Below are positions 1-8,930 of a stretch of 64,000 nt of DNA, in pieces (the first letter of the stretch is position 1; each line of letters begins with the position of its first letter). Under the pieces are notes generated by a model that was not told the DNA's origin, ran no database searches, and saw only the letters and a program-made list of their open reading frames with translations. The stretch is taken from the NCBI RefSeq assembly GCF_910578695.1, contig NZ_CAJTQJ010000002.1, forward strand, positions 1 through 64,000. The letters are read 5' to 3'. The translations under genes were made by a program, and so were the position numbers. Origin of the DNA: an uncultured Brachyspira sp. (GTDB lineage: Bacteria; Spirochaetota; Brachyspiria; Brachyspirales; Brachyspiraceae).

Positions 1-568
1 TATCCTCCAACTTATCTTTTGAATTTAAAAACTTAAACCAATCTGATAAACCCTCGTACAAATTATTATTGTCATTACTAAATTTTTTCAATTCCAAAAA
101 ATGAATTTCCAAATGATTAGTTAGTATATGATTGGTTTCCAGCTCTTTTATAAAATAACAGCTATGAGGTTTATCTGAATCTTTTATTAAATTAAAATCT
201 AAAATATTAATGCTTATAACAGGAGTTAAATCCGAATATATATCTTTAGATTTCAGATTTGTATAATAGCTTTTAGCCCAATAGTACAAACTTCTGTATA
301 TGAATGACTGATTTCCTATTCTTTGTATTTCTATAATTATAGTTTCGCCTGATTTTGTTTTCGCTTTAACATCCACTATGGACTCTTTGTCTAAAACATT
401 CTCTTTTAAGTTAAAGCTATTAAGAACCTCAATATATTCAAAAGGCTCTTGATTAGAATCTATTCTTACCGAATTAATAAGATCTTTTAGTATATCCTCA
501 TGTCCCTCTTTAGCAAAAAGATATCTAATAAAATAGTCGTTTAAAACATTAAAATATTTCTTAATCAT
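1..568 (-). CDS. Rpn/PD-(D/E)XK nuclease family protein (putative transposase), C-terminus cut by window edge
   Basis: An open frame runs leftward from an ATG at 568 (start residues MIKKYFNVLNDYFIRYLFAK) to position 1 without a stop, so at least 189 residues are present and the end lies outside the window. The N-terminal pattern 'YFIRYLFAKEGHEDIL..LINS', followed by 'VDVKAKTKSGETIIIEIQ' (residues about 65-82), matches the PD-(D/E)XK nuclease transposase family (PDDEXK_2, Rpn-like); D and ExQ are the expected metal-binding residues. Family members are described as recombination-promoting nucleases. No strong Shine-Dalgarno site precedes the ATG. No terminal repeats are visible on this side. 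Family call fairly sure, function in this organism unknown. Confidence 0.7.
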   Translation of the reverse strand, partial: MIKKYFNVLNDYFIRYLFAKEGHEDILKDLINSVRIDSNQEPFEYIEVLNSFNLKENVLDKESIVDVKAKTKSGETIIIEIQRIGNQSFIYRSLYYWAKSYYTNLKSKDIYSDLTPVISINILDFNLIKDSDKPHSCYFIKELETNHILTNHLEIHFLELKKFSNDNNNLYEGLSDWFKFLNSKDKLED

Positions 569-770
569 AAGTATATTTTATAATAAAAGCATAAAAAGTA
601 AAGACAATTTTTTTTTATATTATTTATTTCTGCAAATGTAAAACATTTATGTTCTTTATTCAGAAAACCTTTTTATAAATAATAATTTTTTATTTTTATT
701 AGGATATATTTTATATCTTAAATTATTTATTGTTATCATATATTAATTTTTATTTTATGTAAACAATATC

Positions 771-798
771 TTGAAAATTATATCAAAAATATTAGAAT
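771..798 (+). promoter_or_regulatory. sigma70-like promoter upstream of nadD
   Basis: TTGAAA at 771-776 and TAGAAT at 793-798 are separated by 16 bases and lie about 30 bases before the nadD start. Judged by eye only, in AT-rich DNA where chance matches are common. Confidence 0.4.
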
Positions 799-827
799 AT
801 ATATAATTTATAATTTATGGTATGTAA

Positions 828-1412
828 ATGAAAATAGCTATACTTGGCGGTACTTTTGATCCGCCGCATTTAGGACATTTAATATTGGCAGATACTGTAA
901 TTACTAATTGTGATTATGATAATGCTGTGTTTATACCTGCTAAAATTCCGCCTCATAAAAAGATAAGCAATGAAGCATCGAATCAGGATAGACTAAATAT
1001 GCTTAAGCTTTCTATAGAGTATGATGAGAGATTTTTATTAGATGAATATGAATTAAATAATAATGAAGTTTCATATACAATTAATACTTTGAATTATTTA
1101 TATGAGAATTATAAAAATATAGAAGGGAAAATCGGGCTTATAATAGGTGCTGACTTAATAAGGGATTTTCATAAATGGAGAGAAGCTGAAAAAATATCTG
1201 AAATTTCTAATATCATAGCTGTAAATAGAGAGGATAATGATAATTTATATAAAGATAATATAGAAAAATATAATATAAAAGTGATAATCTCTCCCCGTAT
1301 AGATATATCATCCAGCATTATAAGAAAAAGAATAAAAGAAAAAAATGGTTTTAGATATTTTGTTAAAAAGAAAGTTTATGATTATATAGTAGAAAAAAAA
1401 TTATATTTATAA
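828..1412 (+). CDS. nadD: nicotinate-nucleotide adenylyltransferase
   Basis: NadD transfers AMP from ATP to nicotinate mononucleotide, giving deamido-NAD in cytoplasmic NAD biosynthesis. The 194-residue length is normal for the family. The nucleotidyltransferase signature GGTFDPPHLGHL is at residues 7-18 (HxGH-type motif), and ISSSIIRKRI near residues 160-170 matches the C-terminal ISSTxIR motif. PAKIPPHK (about 37-44) matches the substrate loop. The next gene starts only 10 bases downstream, so the two are probably co-transcribed. The usual partner rsfS is not adjacent. Confidence 0.95.
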   Translation: MKIAILGGTFDPPHLGHLILADTVITNCDYDNAVFIPAKIPPHKKISNEASNQDRLNMLKLSIEYDERFLLDEYELNNNEVSYTINTLNYLYENYKNIEGKIGLIIGADLIRDFHKWREAEKISEISNIIAVNREDNDNLYKDNIEKYNIKVIISPRIDISSSIIRKRIKEKNGFRYFVKKKVYDYIVEKKLYL

Positions 1413-1422
1413 AGGCTTTGAA

Positions 1423-2319
1423 ATGAGAAATATAATATATATAGTATTAATAATATTTATTTTTATAAATATTTCATATTCTTATCAAATGCATTTACTA
1501 AACGGTCCTACAGCAATAGGCGGACTGAAAATGATTAATGATTATAAAAATATAGATATAAAAATTATAAACTCTCCTGAAAATATGCTTTCATCTATAA
1601 TAAAAGGAGAAGCGGATATTGCAGCAATTCCTTCAAATATGGCTGCTATAATATTTAATAGAAAACTTCAATATAAAGCTTTAGCTGTAGTATCAGAAAC
1701 TAAACTTTTTATAGTATCAGCAAATAAAAAAATACAAACTATAAATGATTTAAAAAATAAAACAATTTACTGCGGTTCTAAATTAGCGGTACCTGATTTA
1801 ATGCTTCAATATTTGATATCAAAAGAAAGAATTGAAAATGTTAATATAAATTATTCTTTCAGCAATCCTTATTTAGCAAAAGCGGCAGCGTCAAAAAATG
1901 CTGATATAGCAATACTTCCTGAACCTTTTTTATCATCGGCTATGCTTGAAAATAAAGATATGCATATAGTAGTTGAGATGTCTGAATATATAGAAGATTA
2001 TCCTGTATCTGTGCTTATTGTTAAAAATAGTTTTATAAATCAAAATAAATATCTTTTAAAAGAGATTTTAGAGGAGTATAGAAAATCCGCTTTTTATATT
2101 TTAAATAATAGAGATGAAATAGAAAATCTTATTAAAAAAACTTCTATTATAATTAATCCTAAGGCGGCTGTTTATGGCTTGGACAGAATGGGTATTACTT
2201 TTTACAGCGGTGAAGAAATGAAATTTGCTTTAAATAACTATTATAATTTTATTTATAATTTTGATAAAAAACTTATAGGAGATAAAATACCTTCAGATGA
2301 TTTTTATTATATAAATTAA
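1423..2319 (+). CDS. ABC transporter substrate-binding protein, NMT1/SsuA-like
   Basis: A 298-residue exported protein: a hydrophobic signal segment covers residues 3-20. The mature part has the type-II periplasmic binding layout of the NMT1/THI5/SsuA group: 'GPTAIGGLKM' near the N-terminus, 'SSIIKGEADIAAIPSNMAAIIF' (about 50-70), and a hinge segment 'TINDLKNKTIYCGSKLAVPDLMLQYL'. Such proteins carry pyrimidine precursors, sulfonates or similar small ligands to an ABC importer. No lipobox cysteine is seen. No permease or ATPase gene is nearby; the gene follows nadD closely. The ligand cannot be told from sequence. Confidence 0.75.
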   Translation: MRNIIYIVLIIFIFINISYSYQMHLLNGPTAIGGLKMINDYKNIDIKIINSPENMLSSIIKGEADIAAIPSNMAAIIFNRKLQYKALAVVSETKLFIVSANKKIQTINDLKNKTIYCGSKLAVPDLMLQYLISKERIENVNINYSFSNPYLAKAAASKNADIAILPEPFLSSAMLENKDMHIVVEMSEYIEDYPVSVLIVKNSFINQNKYLLKEILEEYRKSAFYILNNRDEIENLIKKTSIIINPKAAVYGLDRMGITFYSGEEMKFALNNYYNFIYNFDKKLIGDKIPSDDFYYIN

Positions 2320-2483
2320 TATTTAAGTTTATGATTTTTTAATAAATATTATATTATTGAAATATGCAGATAATGCAGATACTATATACTTGATATTATA
2401 TTTTTTTATATTAAAATATATTAAGTTTTTTAACAAATGTCGATATTTTAAAGAATAGTTAAAGATGCTTGGAGATAACAACA

Positions 2484-4499
2484 ATGAAAAAGATTATTTT
2501 TATTTCGTTTATACTGCTATTATCATTGCCTTTATTTTCACAAAATAATATAACATTTCCAGAATATATAGAAGATTTGCAGGAAAAATCTCCAAAAAGA
2601 TCTATAGAATGGTTCAAAAAAAATTCCTATTCAGATGAATACGGAGTTAATAGATATGTTTTTGATTTTTATAGAGGAGTAAGCAGATATTTATCATTTG
2701 TTAAGTTTAGAGGAGCCAGAACAGAAGTTAATAGAGCGGCAAGCGATTTCAGACAAGCCTTAGAACTTCCTAATGATCCTGTATATTCCTATAATGACAG
2801 AGCATTTTTATATATAGGAGGCATACTTACAATTTTACCCGGCGATAAGGAACTGCCTGCAAGAATATTTAAATATTATGCTGATAATTGCAAAACTTCA
2901 AACCCTAATTATGCTACAGCAATATATTGGACTATGTATTTAAGCTATATTACTCCTACAGTTTATGAATCTTATTATGAAACTTTGAATATACTAGCTA
3001 GAAATCCTGATAATGTTATATATGATTATTTTTTAGGGGAAAATAGAACTATTAATGAGATGATGAAAAAATTAAAATCCCCTGAAAATATGACTCAGAA
3101 GGTTTATGAATGGACTACTTCAAATATGGATATATACACATTAATAAAAAATTCTATTCCTATACTCCCAGAAGAAGATGGACTTTCTGTATATACATCG
3201 CAGAAATTTTATACTTTTGAAAGATATTCTCCTTCTAAGGAAATTGATGATATAGAAAAAGAAATAGAAGAAAAAAAGGATATTGAAGAAGATTTAATAA
3301 AAACAGATATAGCTCCTGAAGAAAAAGAAGAATTAGATAATCTGCAGAATATAGCTAAAAGAGAAAAAACTCCTGAAAATGCTTCTAATAGAATAATACA
3401 TGCAGGAGAAAGTAAGGCTGCTGATGATATAGTTATAGAAGACCCTGAAACAATAGAGTATAAAACTAATATATTAAGAGGAACAAAAGAGCCTAAAGAA
3501 ATTGCTGCACCTTCAAATGAGCAAACAGAAAATAATGTTTTATATCCTCTGACTATCTTAATAGATAAAAATCCTAATAACGGACCTATAGCTATTGATA
3601 TAGAAGATTATTCATTCAATACAGAAATTTCTACTAATTTTGTAATTGAAGTTTTTGAAGGTATGTATGAAGTTTATATATCTTTTGGGGATAAATTATA
3701 TACTAACAGCGTTAAAGTAGAAAAAAACAAATATAATTTATTTTCTATAATAATACAGGATCAAATATCTCCTGAAAATGCAGAAAATATTTCACCGAAA
3801 GAGGATAAAAATGAAGATATTTCTCTTACAGTTGGAAAGGAAAATACTCCTGCTAATAAATATGACAGTAATGCTGAAAATACCAGATATATAATAAGAA
3901 AAGTATTAGAAAGACCTTCTAAAGCAGCAGCTGAATGGTTTAATACTAATCCTTATAATGAGTATATGGGAATATCTGTAGAGGAATATACATATTATAG
4001 GGGTGTAGCTTATTATTCAAGGTTTTTAAATGACGGAAGAAGATCTGAAGAATTTGCAGCTCAGGCTAAATCTGATTTAACATTTGCATACAATAAAAAG
4101 GATAATTCTAATCTTTTAATGAGAACCAGACTTTATTTAGGTGCTGTTAATTTATTTGCTTATAATGATTTATATGAAGCTGATAAGATGTTTGCAGAAG
4201 TAGGCTCTTCTCTTACGGAAAATCATAGATATTATCCCACTGTACTTTATTGGAGAAGTAAGATAGGCGTTGCTGATAATACTCAGATAAATGAATTTAT
4301 AAATATATTATCATCAAAAGCAGACAATACGCAGATATTAGATTATTCTTCTACAGTTTTCAGAGATTTATCTGATATGCCTTCGTATAGGGAAAAAATT
4401 AAAGGTATTAGAGCTGTGGGTAAGTCCAAACCTATATATGAGCCTCCGAAAGCTGCATCAAAAGCAGGAAGCAGTAAAACAGAAGAGATTTTAAATTAA
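2484..4499 (+). CDS. exported protein with duplicated alpha-helical module flanking a PEGA-like segment
   Basis: The start is placed at the ATG at 2484, where GGAG (2471-2474) sits at a good distance; an in-frame TTG at 2469 would overlap that site. The 671-residue protein begins with a clear signal peptide ending LPLFSQ. Residues about 20-190 and about 480-640 resemble each other: 'KSPKRSIEWFKKNSYSDEYG' against 'RPSKAAAEWFNTNPYNEYMG', each followed by 'YRGV..Y' and an 'AASDFRQAL' or 'AKSDLTFAY' helix, TPR-like in character. Between them lie an acidic, low-complexity stretch (about 250-345) and a beta-rich segment 'YPLTILIDKN...VFEGMYEVYI' resembling a PEGA surface domain. Function unknown; probably periplasmic or surface exposed. 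Confidence 0.6.
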   Translation: MKKIIFISFILLLSLPLFSQNNITFPEYIEDLQEKSPKRSIEWFKKNSYSDEYGVNRYVFDFYRGVSRYLSFVKFRGARTEVNRAASDFRQALELPNDPVYSYNDRAFLYIGGILTILPGDKELPARIFKYYADNCKTSNPNYATAIYWTMYLSYITPTVYESYYETLNILARNPDNVIYDYFLGENRTINEMMKKLKSPENMTQKVYEWTTSNMDIYTLIKNSIPILPEEDGLSVYTSQKFYTFERYSPSKEIDDIEKEIEEKKDIEEDLIKTDIAPEEKEELDNLQNIAKREKTPENASNRIIHAGESKAADDIVIEDPETIEYKTNILRGTKEPKEIAAPSNEQTENNVLYPLTILIDKNPNNGPIAIDIEDYSFNTEISTNFVIEVFEGMYEVYISFGDKLYTNSVKVEKNKYNLFSIIIQDQISPENAENISPKEDKNEDISLTVGKENTPANKYDSNAENTRYIIRKVLERPSKAAAEWFNTNPYNEYMGISVEEYTYYRGVAYYSRFLNDGRRSEEFAAQAKSDLTFAYNKKDNSNLLMRTRLYLGAVNLFAYNDLYEADKMFAEVGSSLTENHRYYPTVLYWRSKIGVADNTQINEFINILSSKADNTQILDYSSTVFRDLSDMPSYREKIKGIRAVGKSKPIYEPPKAASKAGSSKTEEILN

Positions 4500-4526
4500 A
4501 AAAAATATATAATTAGGGATATTCAA

Positions 4527-5777
4527 ATGTTAAATATAAAAAAACCTCGCGGTACAAATGATTTTTTTTATGATTCATCTAAAAATCTTGAGTTTATAGA
4601 AAATAAAATAAAAAATATAGTAAAGCTTTATGGATATGGAAGAATAAGAACTCCGTTATTTGAGTATACTGAACTTTTTACTAGAGGAATAGGAGAGGGT
4701 ACTGATATTGTAGGAAAAGAGATGTTTACATTTGAAGATAGAGGAGGGCGTTCTCTTACTTTAAGACCTGAGGGTACTGCTTCTGTAGCCAGAGCTTATA
4801 TTGAAAACTCTATGCAAAATGAGTTTGCTGTAAATAAGTTATTCTATTTAGGCACTATGTATAGAGCAGAGCGTCCGCAGAAAGGCAGATACAGAGAATT
4901 CAATCAATTCGGTGCAGAATGCATAGGGAGTTCTTCTCCTTTGATAGATGCTGAAATTATACTTCTTAATATAAATATATTAAAAGAATTTGGTATTGAT
5001 AATGTTAATCTTTTGATAAATACTGTAGGCTGTTCTAAATGTAAGCCTTCTTATAATAATGCTTTAAAAGAGGCTATAGGAAATAAAAAAGATGAGCTTT
5101 GCGAAACATGTCAGAGAAGATACGATATCAATATACTTAGAATATTAGACTGCAAAAATGACAGATGCAGAGAAATCATAAAAGATATACCGAAATTTTA
5201 TGATTATGTATGCGATGAATGTAAAGAGCATTTTGATAGATTATGTGAAGAGCTTACTAGAATAGGGCAGAGTTTTACAGTTTCTAATACGCTTGTTAGG
5301 GGCTTAGATTATTATACAAAAACTGCTTTTGAAGTTCAGACTGATGCTTTGGGGGCGCAAAGTGCTGTACTTGGCGGCGGAAGATATGATAATTTGATTG
5401 GGCTTTTTAATAATGGAAAAGATATACCTGCTGTAGGAAGTGCTATGGGTATTGAAAGGCTTTTAATTATATTAGAAAATCAAAATAATATTATAAGCGA
5501 AAGGCTTGATGTTTTTATAGTGGCATTCAAAGAAACTGAAAATGAAGTTTTAAAAATTATGCAGAAATTAAGGGCGAATAATATAAGCTGTGATTATGGT
5601 TTTTCTGCTAAATCTATTAAAAGTCAATTTAAATATGCTAATAAAAGAAATGCAAAATATATTTTAGTGCTTGGAGAAGATGAATTAAAAAAAGGAATGT
5701 GCAGATTAAAAAATATGGACAGCACAGAGGAAAAAGAAGTATCTTTAAATGATATTCATTCTAATATAGAAAAATAA
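4527..5777 (+). CDS. hisS: histidine--tRNA ligase
   Basis: Class II aminoacyl-tRNA synthetase that charges tRNA-His. The 416-residue length is typical. Seen: 'KKPRGTNDFF' at the N-terminus, motif 2 'KGRYREFNQFGAECIG' (about 118-133), histidine-binding 'RGLDYYTKTAFEV' (about 258-270) and 'LGGGRYDNLIG', and motif 3 'AVGSAMGIERLL'. Several CxxC pairs (CSKC, CETC, CDEC) in the insertion around residues 168-236 look like a metal-binding insertion. The C-terminal about 90 residues form the anticodon-binding domain. mltG follows 46 bases downstream. Confidence 0.96.
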   Translation: MLNIKKPRGTNDFFYDSSKNLEFIENKIKNIVKLYGYGRIRTPLFEYTELFTRGIGEGTDIVGKEMFTFEDRGGRSLTLRPEGTASVARAYIENSMQNEFAVNKLFYLGTMYRAERPQKGRYREFNQFGAECIGSSSPLIDAEIILLNINILKEFGIDNVNLLINTVGCSKCKPSYNNALKEAIGNKKDELCETCQRRYDINILRILDCKNDRCREIIKDIPKFYDYVCDECKEHFDRLCEELTRIGQSFTVSNTLVRGLDYYTKTAFEVQTDALGAQSAVLGGGRYDNLIGLFNNGKDIPAVGSAMGIERLLIILENQNNIISERLDVFIVAFKETENEVLKIMQKLRANNISCDYGFSAKSIKSQFKYANKRNAKYILVLGEDELKKGMCRLKNMDSTEEKEVSLNDIHSNIEK

Positions 5778-5823
5778 TAATATTGATTATTTGTTTTATA
5801 AAAATAATTTAAGAGAAAAAGTT

Positions 5824-6834
5824 ATGAAAAAAATATTTATCATATTAATAATATTTACGGCAGTAATATCGGCTTTATCTGTATCATTTATACAATATAT
5901 GATTAGTCCTGTAGGAGGAGATAAAGAAAAAGTATATTTTGAAATAAAGCAGGGAGAGGGTGCTTATTCAATAGCTAATAAATTAGAGCTTCAGGGACTT
6001 ATAAGAAACTCTAAAATATTTGTTATTTTTGCTAAATATCTTAAATATGATAGAAAACTTTTAAGCGGATATTATGAAATTGATAGAAGTATGAGTATGA
6101 TAGATATTATGAAGTATCTAAATAGCGGAAAAAAACAGGCTATGGTGAAATTAACTATTGCTGAAGGTAAAAATATTTATGAAATAGGTGCATATTTAGA
6201 AGAGCAGGAATTTACTACTAAAAAAGAGTTCTTGGAAGTTTGTCATGATAAAGAGATATTACAGCAGTATAATATTCCTGCTGATAGTGTTGAGGGGTAT
6301 ATATTTCCTTCTACCTATTATATAATTAAAGGTAATTCAGTTAGAACATTAGTGATATATATGATAGATTCTTTATATAAGAAGTTTCCTGATTTGCAAG
6401 ACAGGGCTCAGAAAATAGGGTATAATATACATGAAATATTAACTATGGCATCAATAGTAGAAAAGGAAATGGGACCTCTTGATGATCCTAAATTAATATC
6501 ATCTGTATACTATAATCGTTTAAAAATAGATAAAAGATTAGAAGCAGATCCTACAACTATATATGCTATGACTTTGACAAAAGGAGATTATATAGAAAAG
6601 CCAAATCTCAGATATTCTGACTTGCGTATGGAGCATCCTTATAATACATATAAAAATAAAGGGCTTCCCCCAGGACCTATATGTTCATCAGGAGCTAAGG
6701 CTATAGAAGCTGCTTTGAATCCTGCAGATACAGACTATATTTTCTTTGTTGCTGACGGTACGGGAAAACATGCTTTTTCTGTTACCTATGAAGAGCATGT
6801 AAAAAATATTGATAAATATATTCTAAAAAAATAA
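5824..6834 (+). CDS. mltG: endolytic murein transglycosylase MltG
   Basis: MltG cuts nascent peptidoglycan strands in the inner membrane and is thought to end glycan synthesis. The start is taken at ATG 5824 (MKKIFIILII), preceded by AAGAG; a TTG at 5791 would only add a non-hydrophobic tail. The 336-residue protein has one N-terminal membrane segment (residues about 3-25), a LysM-like region, and the YceG catalytic core with 'ASIVEKEMG' carrying the catalytic glutamate, followed by 'VYYNRLKIDKRLEADPTTIYA' split motifs and 'PYNTYKNKGLPPGPICSSG'. All hallmark residues are intact. Confidence 0.93.
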   Translation: MKKIFIILIIFTAVISALSVSFIQYMISPVGGDKEKVYFEIKQGEGAYSIANKLELQGLIRNSKIFVIFAKYLKYDRKLLSGYYEIDRSMSMIDIMKYLNSGKKQAMVKLTIAEGKNIYEIGAYLEEQEFTTKKEFLEVCHDKEILQQYNIPADSVEGYIFPSTYYIIKGNSVRTLVIYMIDSLYKKFPDLQDRAQKIGYNIHEILTMASIVEKEMGPLDDPKLISSVYYNRLKIDKRLEADPTTIYAMTLTKGDYIEKPNLRYSDLRMEHPYNTYKNKGLPPGPICSSGAKAIEAALNPADTDYIFFVADGTGKHAFSVTYEEHVKNIDKYILKK

Positions 6835-6930
6835 TTAAAAATATTTATTTAATTATAACTTTTATAAGTTTTATACATAAAATATTCCTATAATAAGGAT
6901 TAAGTAAATTAATTTTATTGTAATAAAATA

Positions 6931-7046
6931 CTAATGATTAAATTAATGTAATCATTAGAACATTCTTACATAAATAATACCATTTATCATTATATACTTT
7001 TTTATATAAAAAGTAAAGTAATTATATTATAAAATATAATTACTTT
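6931..7046. repeat. two AT-rich inverted repeats in the mltG-methyltransferase spacer
   Basis: A perfect 10-bp inverted repeat (CTAATGATTA at 6931-6940, TAATCATTAG at 6949-6958) and a perfect 14-bp one (7015-7028 with 7033-7046, 4-base loop) lie in the 308-base gap. Neither is followed by a clear T-run, so terminator function for mltG is only possible. Confidence 0.45.
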
Positions 7047-7142
7047 TATGTGTTTTATCAATTAAAAAATAGTATTTCAATAGTATATTATTATGTATTT
7101 TTTATTATTAAATTTAACATAATCCTTATTATTGGGAATATT

Positions 7143-8201
7143 ATGGCATCAATATTTAAATCTAAAAATTATCCAATATTTCAGAATGTAGTATATAATA
7201 CAGCATACGAAGCTATGAATTGTAAAGTAATTGATATAGAGATAGTGCAAGATGAAAATACAGGATTGATATATAATAATAAATTTAAGTCTGATATTAT
7301 TGATTATCAAGAAAATTATCACAATGAACAGCATTTTAGCGATGTATTTAAAAAACATATTTTTGAAGTAAAAAATATTATACAAAAATATTTTATAAAT
7401 AGAAAAATTTTGGAAATAGGATGCGGAGATGGTTATTTTTTAGAATTACTTTTAAAATACGGATTTGATATATATGGTATGGATCCGACATATATAGGCA
7501 ATAATGAAAGAATAAAAAAAGAATATTACAATGAGAATAATTCAAGAGAATATAATGCATTTATTTTAAGACATGTATTAGAGCATATACAAGATCCGTA
7601 TAATTTTTTATATAATTTAAAAAAAATAGATAATAATAATTCATTGATTTATATTGAGGTTCCAAGTTTAGAATATATTAATGAAAATTGTACATTCTTT
7701 GATTTTTATTATGAACATGTAAATTATTTCAGAGAAATAGATTTTATTAATATGTTTGATAATATATTGGTTATAGATAGTTTTTTTAATAAGCAGTATA
7801 TATATTTAGTAGCAGAACTTAGCAGTTTAAAATTACCTGTAAAAACTGAAGATTTTATATTAAATAAAAATTTTTTATCTAAATTTTATTATTGTAATGA
7901 TATTATAAAAAATACTAAATCAAAAACTGTTATATGGGGATGTGCTTCTAAGGGTGTAATATTTTCTATTTTTTTAAATAATGTAAAAACCAAAGTTGAC
8001 TATTTTGTTGATATAAATCCGTATAAATTATATAAATTTATGCCTTTAATATCAGATACAAGTAATTATGGAATAATAGAATCATATAATGATATAAAAT
8101 ATAAATTAGATGATGATAGTATAATTTTTATAATGAATGATAATTATAAAAATGAAATTATAGATATGACTAATAATAGATTTAATTATATTGTTTTATG
8201 A
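7143..8201 (+). CDS. class I SAM-dependent methyltransferase of the sugar C-methyltransferase type, zinc domain degenerate
   Basis: The start is placed at ATG 7143, which has GGGA about 8 bases upstream; a GTG at 7050 would add 31 residues that look like a chance hydrophobic extension. The 352-residue product has motif I 'ILEIGCGDGYFLELL' (about 89-103), 'GMDP', the post-motif helix 'LRHVLEHIQDPYNFL', and a C-terminal domain with 'VIWGCASKGVIF'. This order (N-terminal zinc domain, methyltransferase, C-terminal Rossmann-like domain) is that of NovU/TylCIII-type C-methyltransferases. In the N-terminal part the usual cysteines are gone ('IFQNVVYNT...VQDENTGLIYN'). It ends 4 bases before the convergent HNH gene. 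Substrate unknown; a surface or LOS sugar is a guess. Confidence 0.7.
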   Translation: MASIFKSKNYPIFQNVVYNTAYEAMNCKVIDIEIVQDENTGLIYNNKFKSDIIDYQENYHNEQHFSDVFKKHIFEVKNIIQKYFINRKILEIGCGDGYFLELLLKYGFDIYGMDPTYIGNNERIKKEYYNENNSREYNAFILRHVLEHIQDPYNFLYNLKKIDNNNSLIYIEVPSLEYINENCTFFDFYYEHVNYFREIDFINMFDNILVIDSFFNKQYIYLVAELSSLKLPVKTEDFILNKNFLSKFYYCNDIIKNTKSKTVIWGCASKGVIFSIFLNNVKTKVDYFVDINPYKLYKFMPLISDTSNYGIIESYNDIKYKLDDDSIIFIMNDNYKNEIIDMTNNRFNYIVL

Positions 8202-8205
8202 GTAA

Positions 8206-8814
8206 CTATTTTCCTTTACAAACTCTATTTGAAACTTCATCAAAACCTTCTTCTATTGTAAGTCCCCAATCAGTTTTTATTTTATACCATTCTCGTATAT
8301 ACTCGCATTGATATTCTTCATTAGAAGGAAGCCATTCAAGAGGAGATTTATCGCCTTTAGAACGGTTTGCTCCTTTTGATACAGCTATTAAATGATTATT
8401 ATTTTTTAAATAATTATAATATTCATTTTTCTTTTCTTTACTCCAATTACTAGCACCGCTTATATGGGCATTTTTTAAAGGCACTAAATGATCTATGTCC
8501 AAATCTCCTGCATTAGTAAAATATTTTCCTGTAAACTTATCATACCATTTTCCAGATATTACTCTATTATTTGATATTAAAGGTTTTGTTAAAGATTCTC
8601 TTGCTAATACTTCATTTCTTGTATTAAGTCCGTCATTATCTTCATCTATCCAACTTCCCCAATCATCTCTATTATATCTGTATATTGACGAAGCTTCACT
8701 TTTAGTTTCTTTATGTATTTCATTTTCATTATAGTAATAGTATACTGCAGTTATTAATAAAATAAAAAGTATAACTACTATAGGCGATGATTTTTTCTTT
8801 TTTCTTCTTGCCAT
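8206..8814 (-). CDS. membrane-anchored HNH endonuclease (DUF1524-like)
   Basis: 202 residues. A basic N-terminus (ARRKKKKSS) and a hydrophobic segment (residues about 11-28) form a signal anchor, so the catalytic part should lie outside the cytoplasm. 'DEDNDGLNTRNEVLARES' (about 57-74) and 'DLDIDHLVPLKNA' (104-116) with a later 'NNHLIAVSKGANRSKGDKSP' match the secreted HNH nucleases of the DUF1524 group; the DH pair (108-109) and the N/H of the second block are the expected metal and catalytic positions. The likely job is extracellular or periplasmic nucleic acid degradation, for nutrition or DNA processing. It has no partner gene. Confidence 0.78.
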   Translation of the reverse strand: MARRKKKKSSPIVVILFILLITAVYYYYNENEIHKETKSEASSIYRYNRDDWGSWIDEDNDGLNTRNEVLARESLTKPLISNNRVISGKWYDKFTGKYFTNAGDLDIDHLVPLKNAHISGASNWSKEKKNEYYNYLKNNNHLIAVSKGANRSKGDKSPLEWLPSNEEYQCEYIREWYKIKTDWGLTIEEGFDEVSNRVCKGK

Positions 8815-8930
8815 AATTGTTTTATATTATTATTAAAAATTGTCTGCTGACTTTATCTATTTATATGCCCGCAATCTTTTTAATATTTTTATTAATTTAT
8901 ATTAAACTAATAATTTTTATTTTAAACTCA

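Noticed and set aside
7050..7142. N-terminal extension of the methyltransferase from a GTG at 7050
   Set aside because: No ribosome site, overlaps a palindrome, and the family begins near the ATG at 7143.
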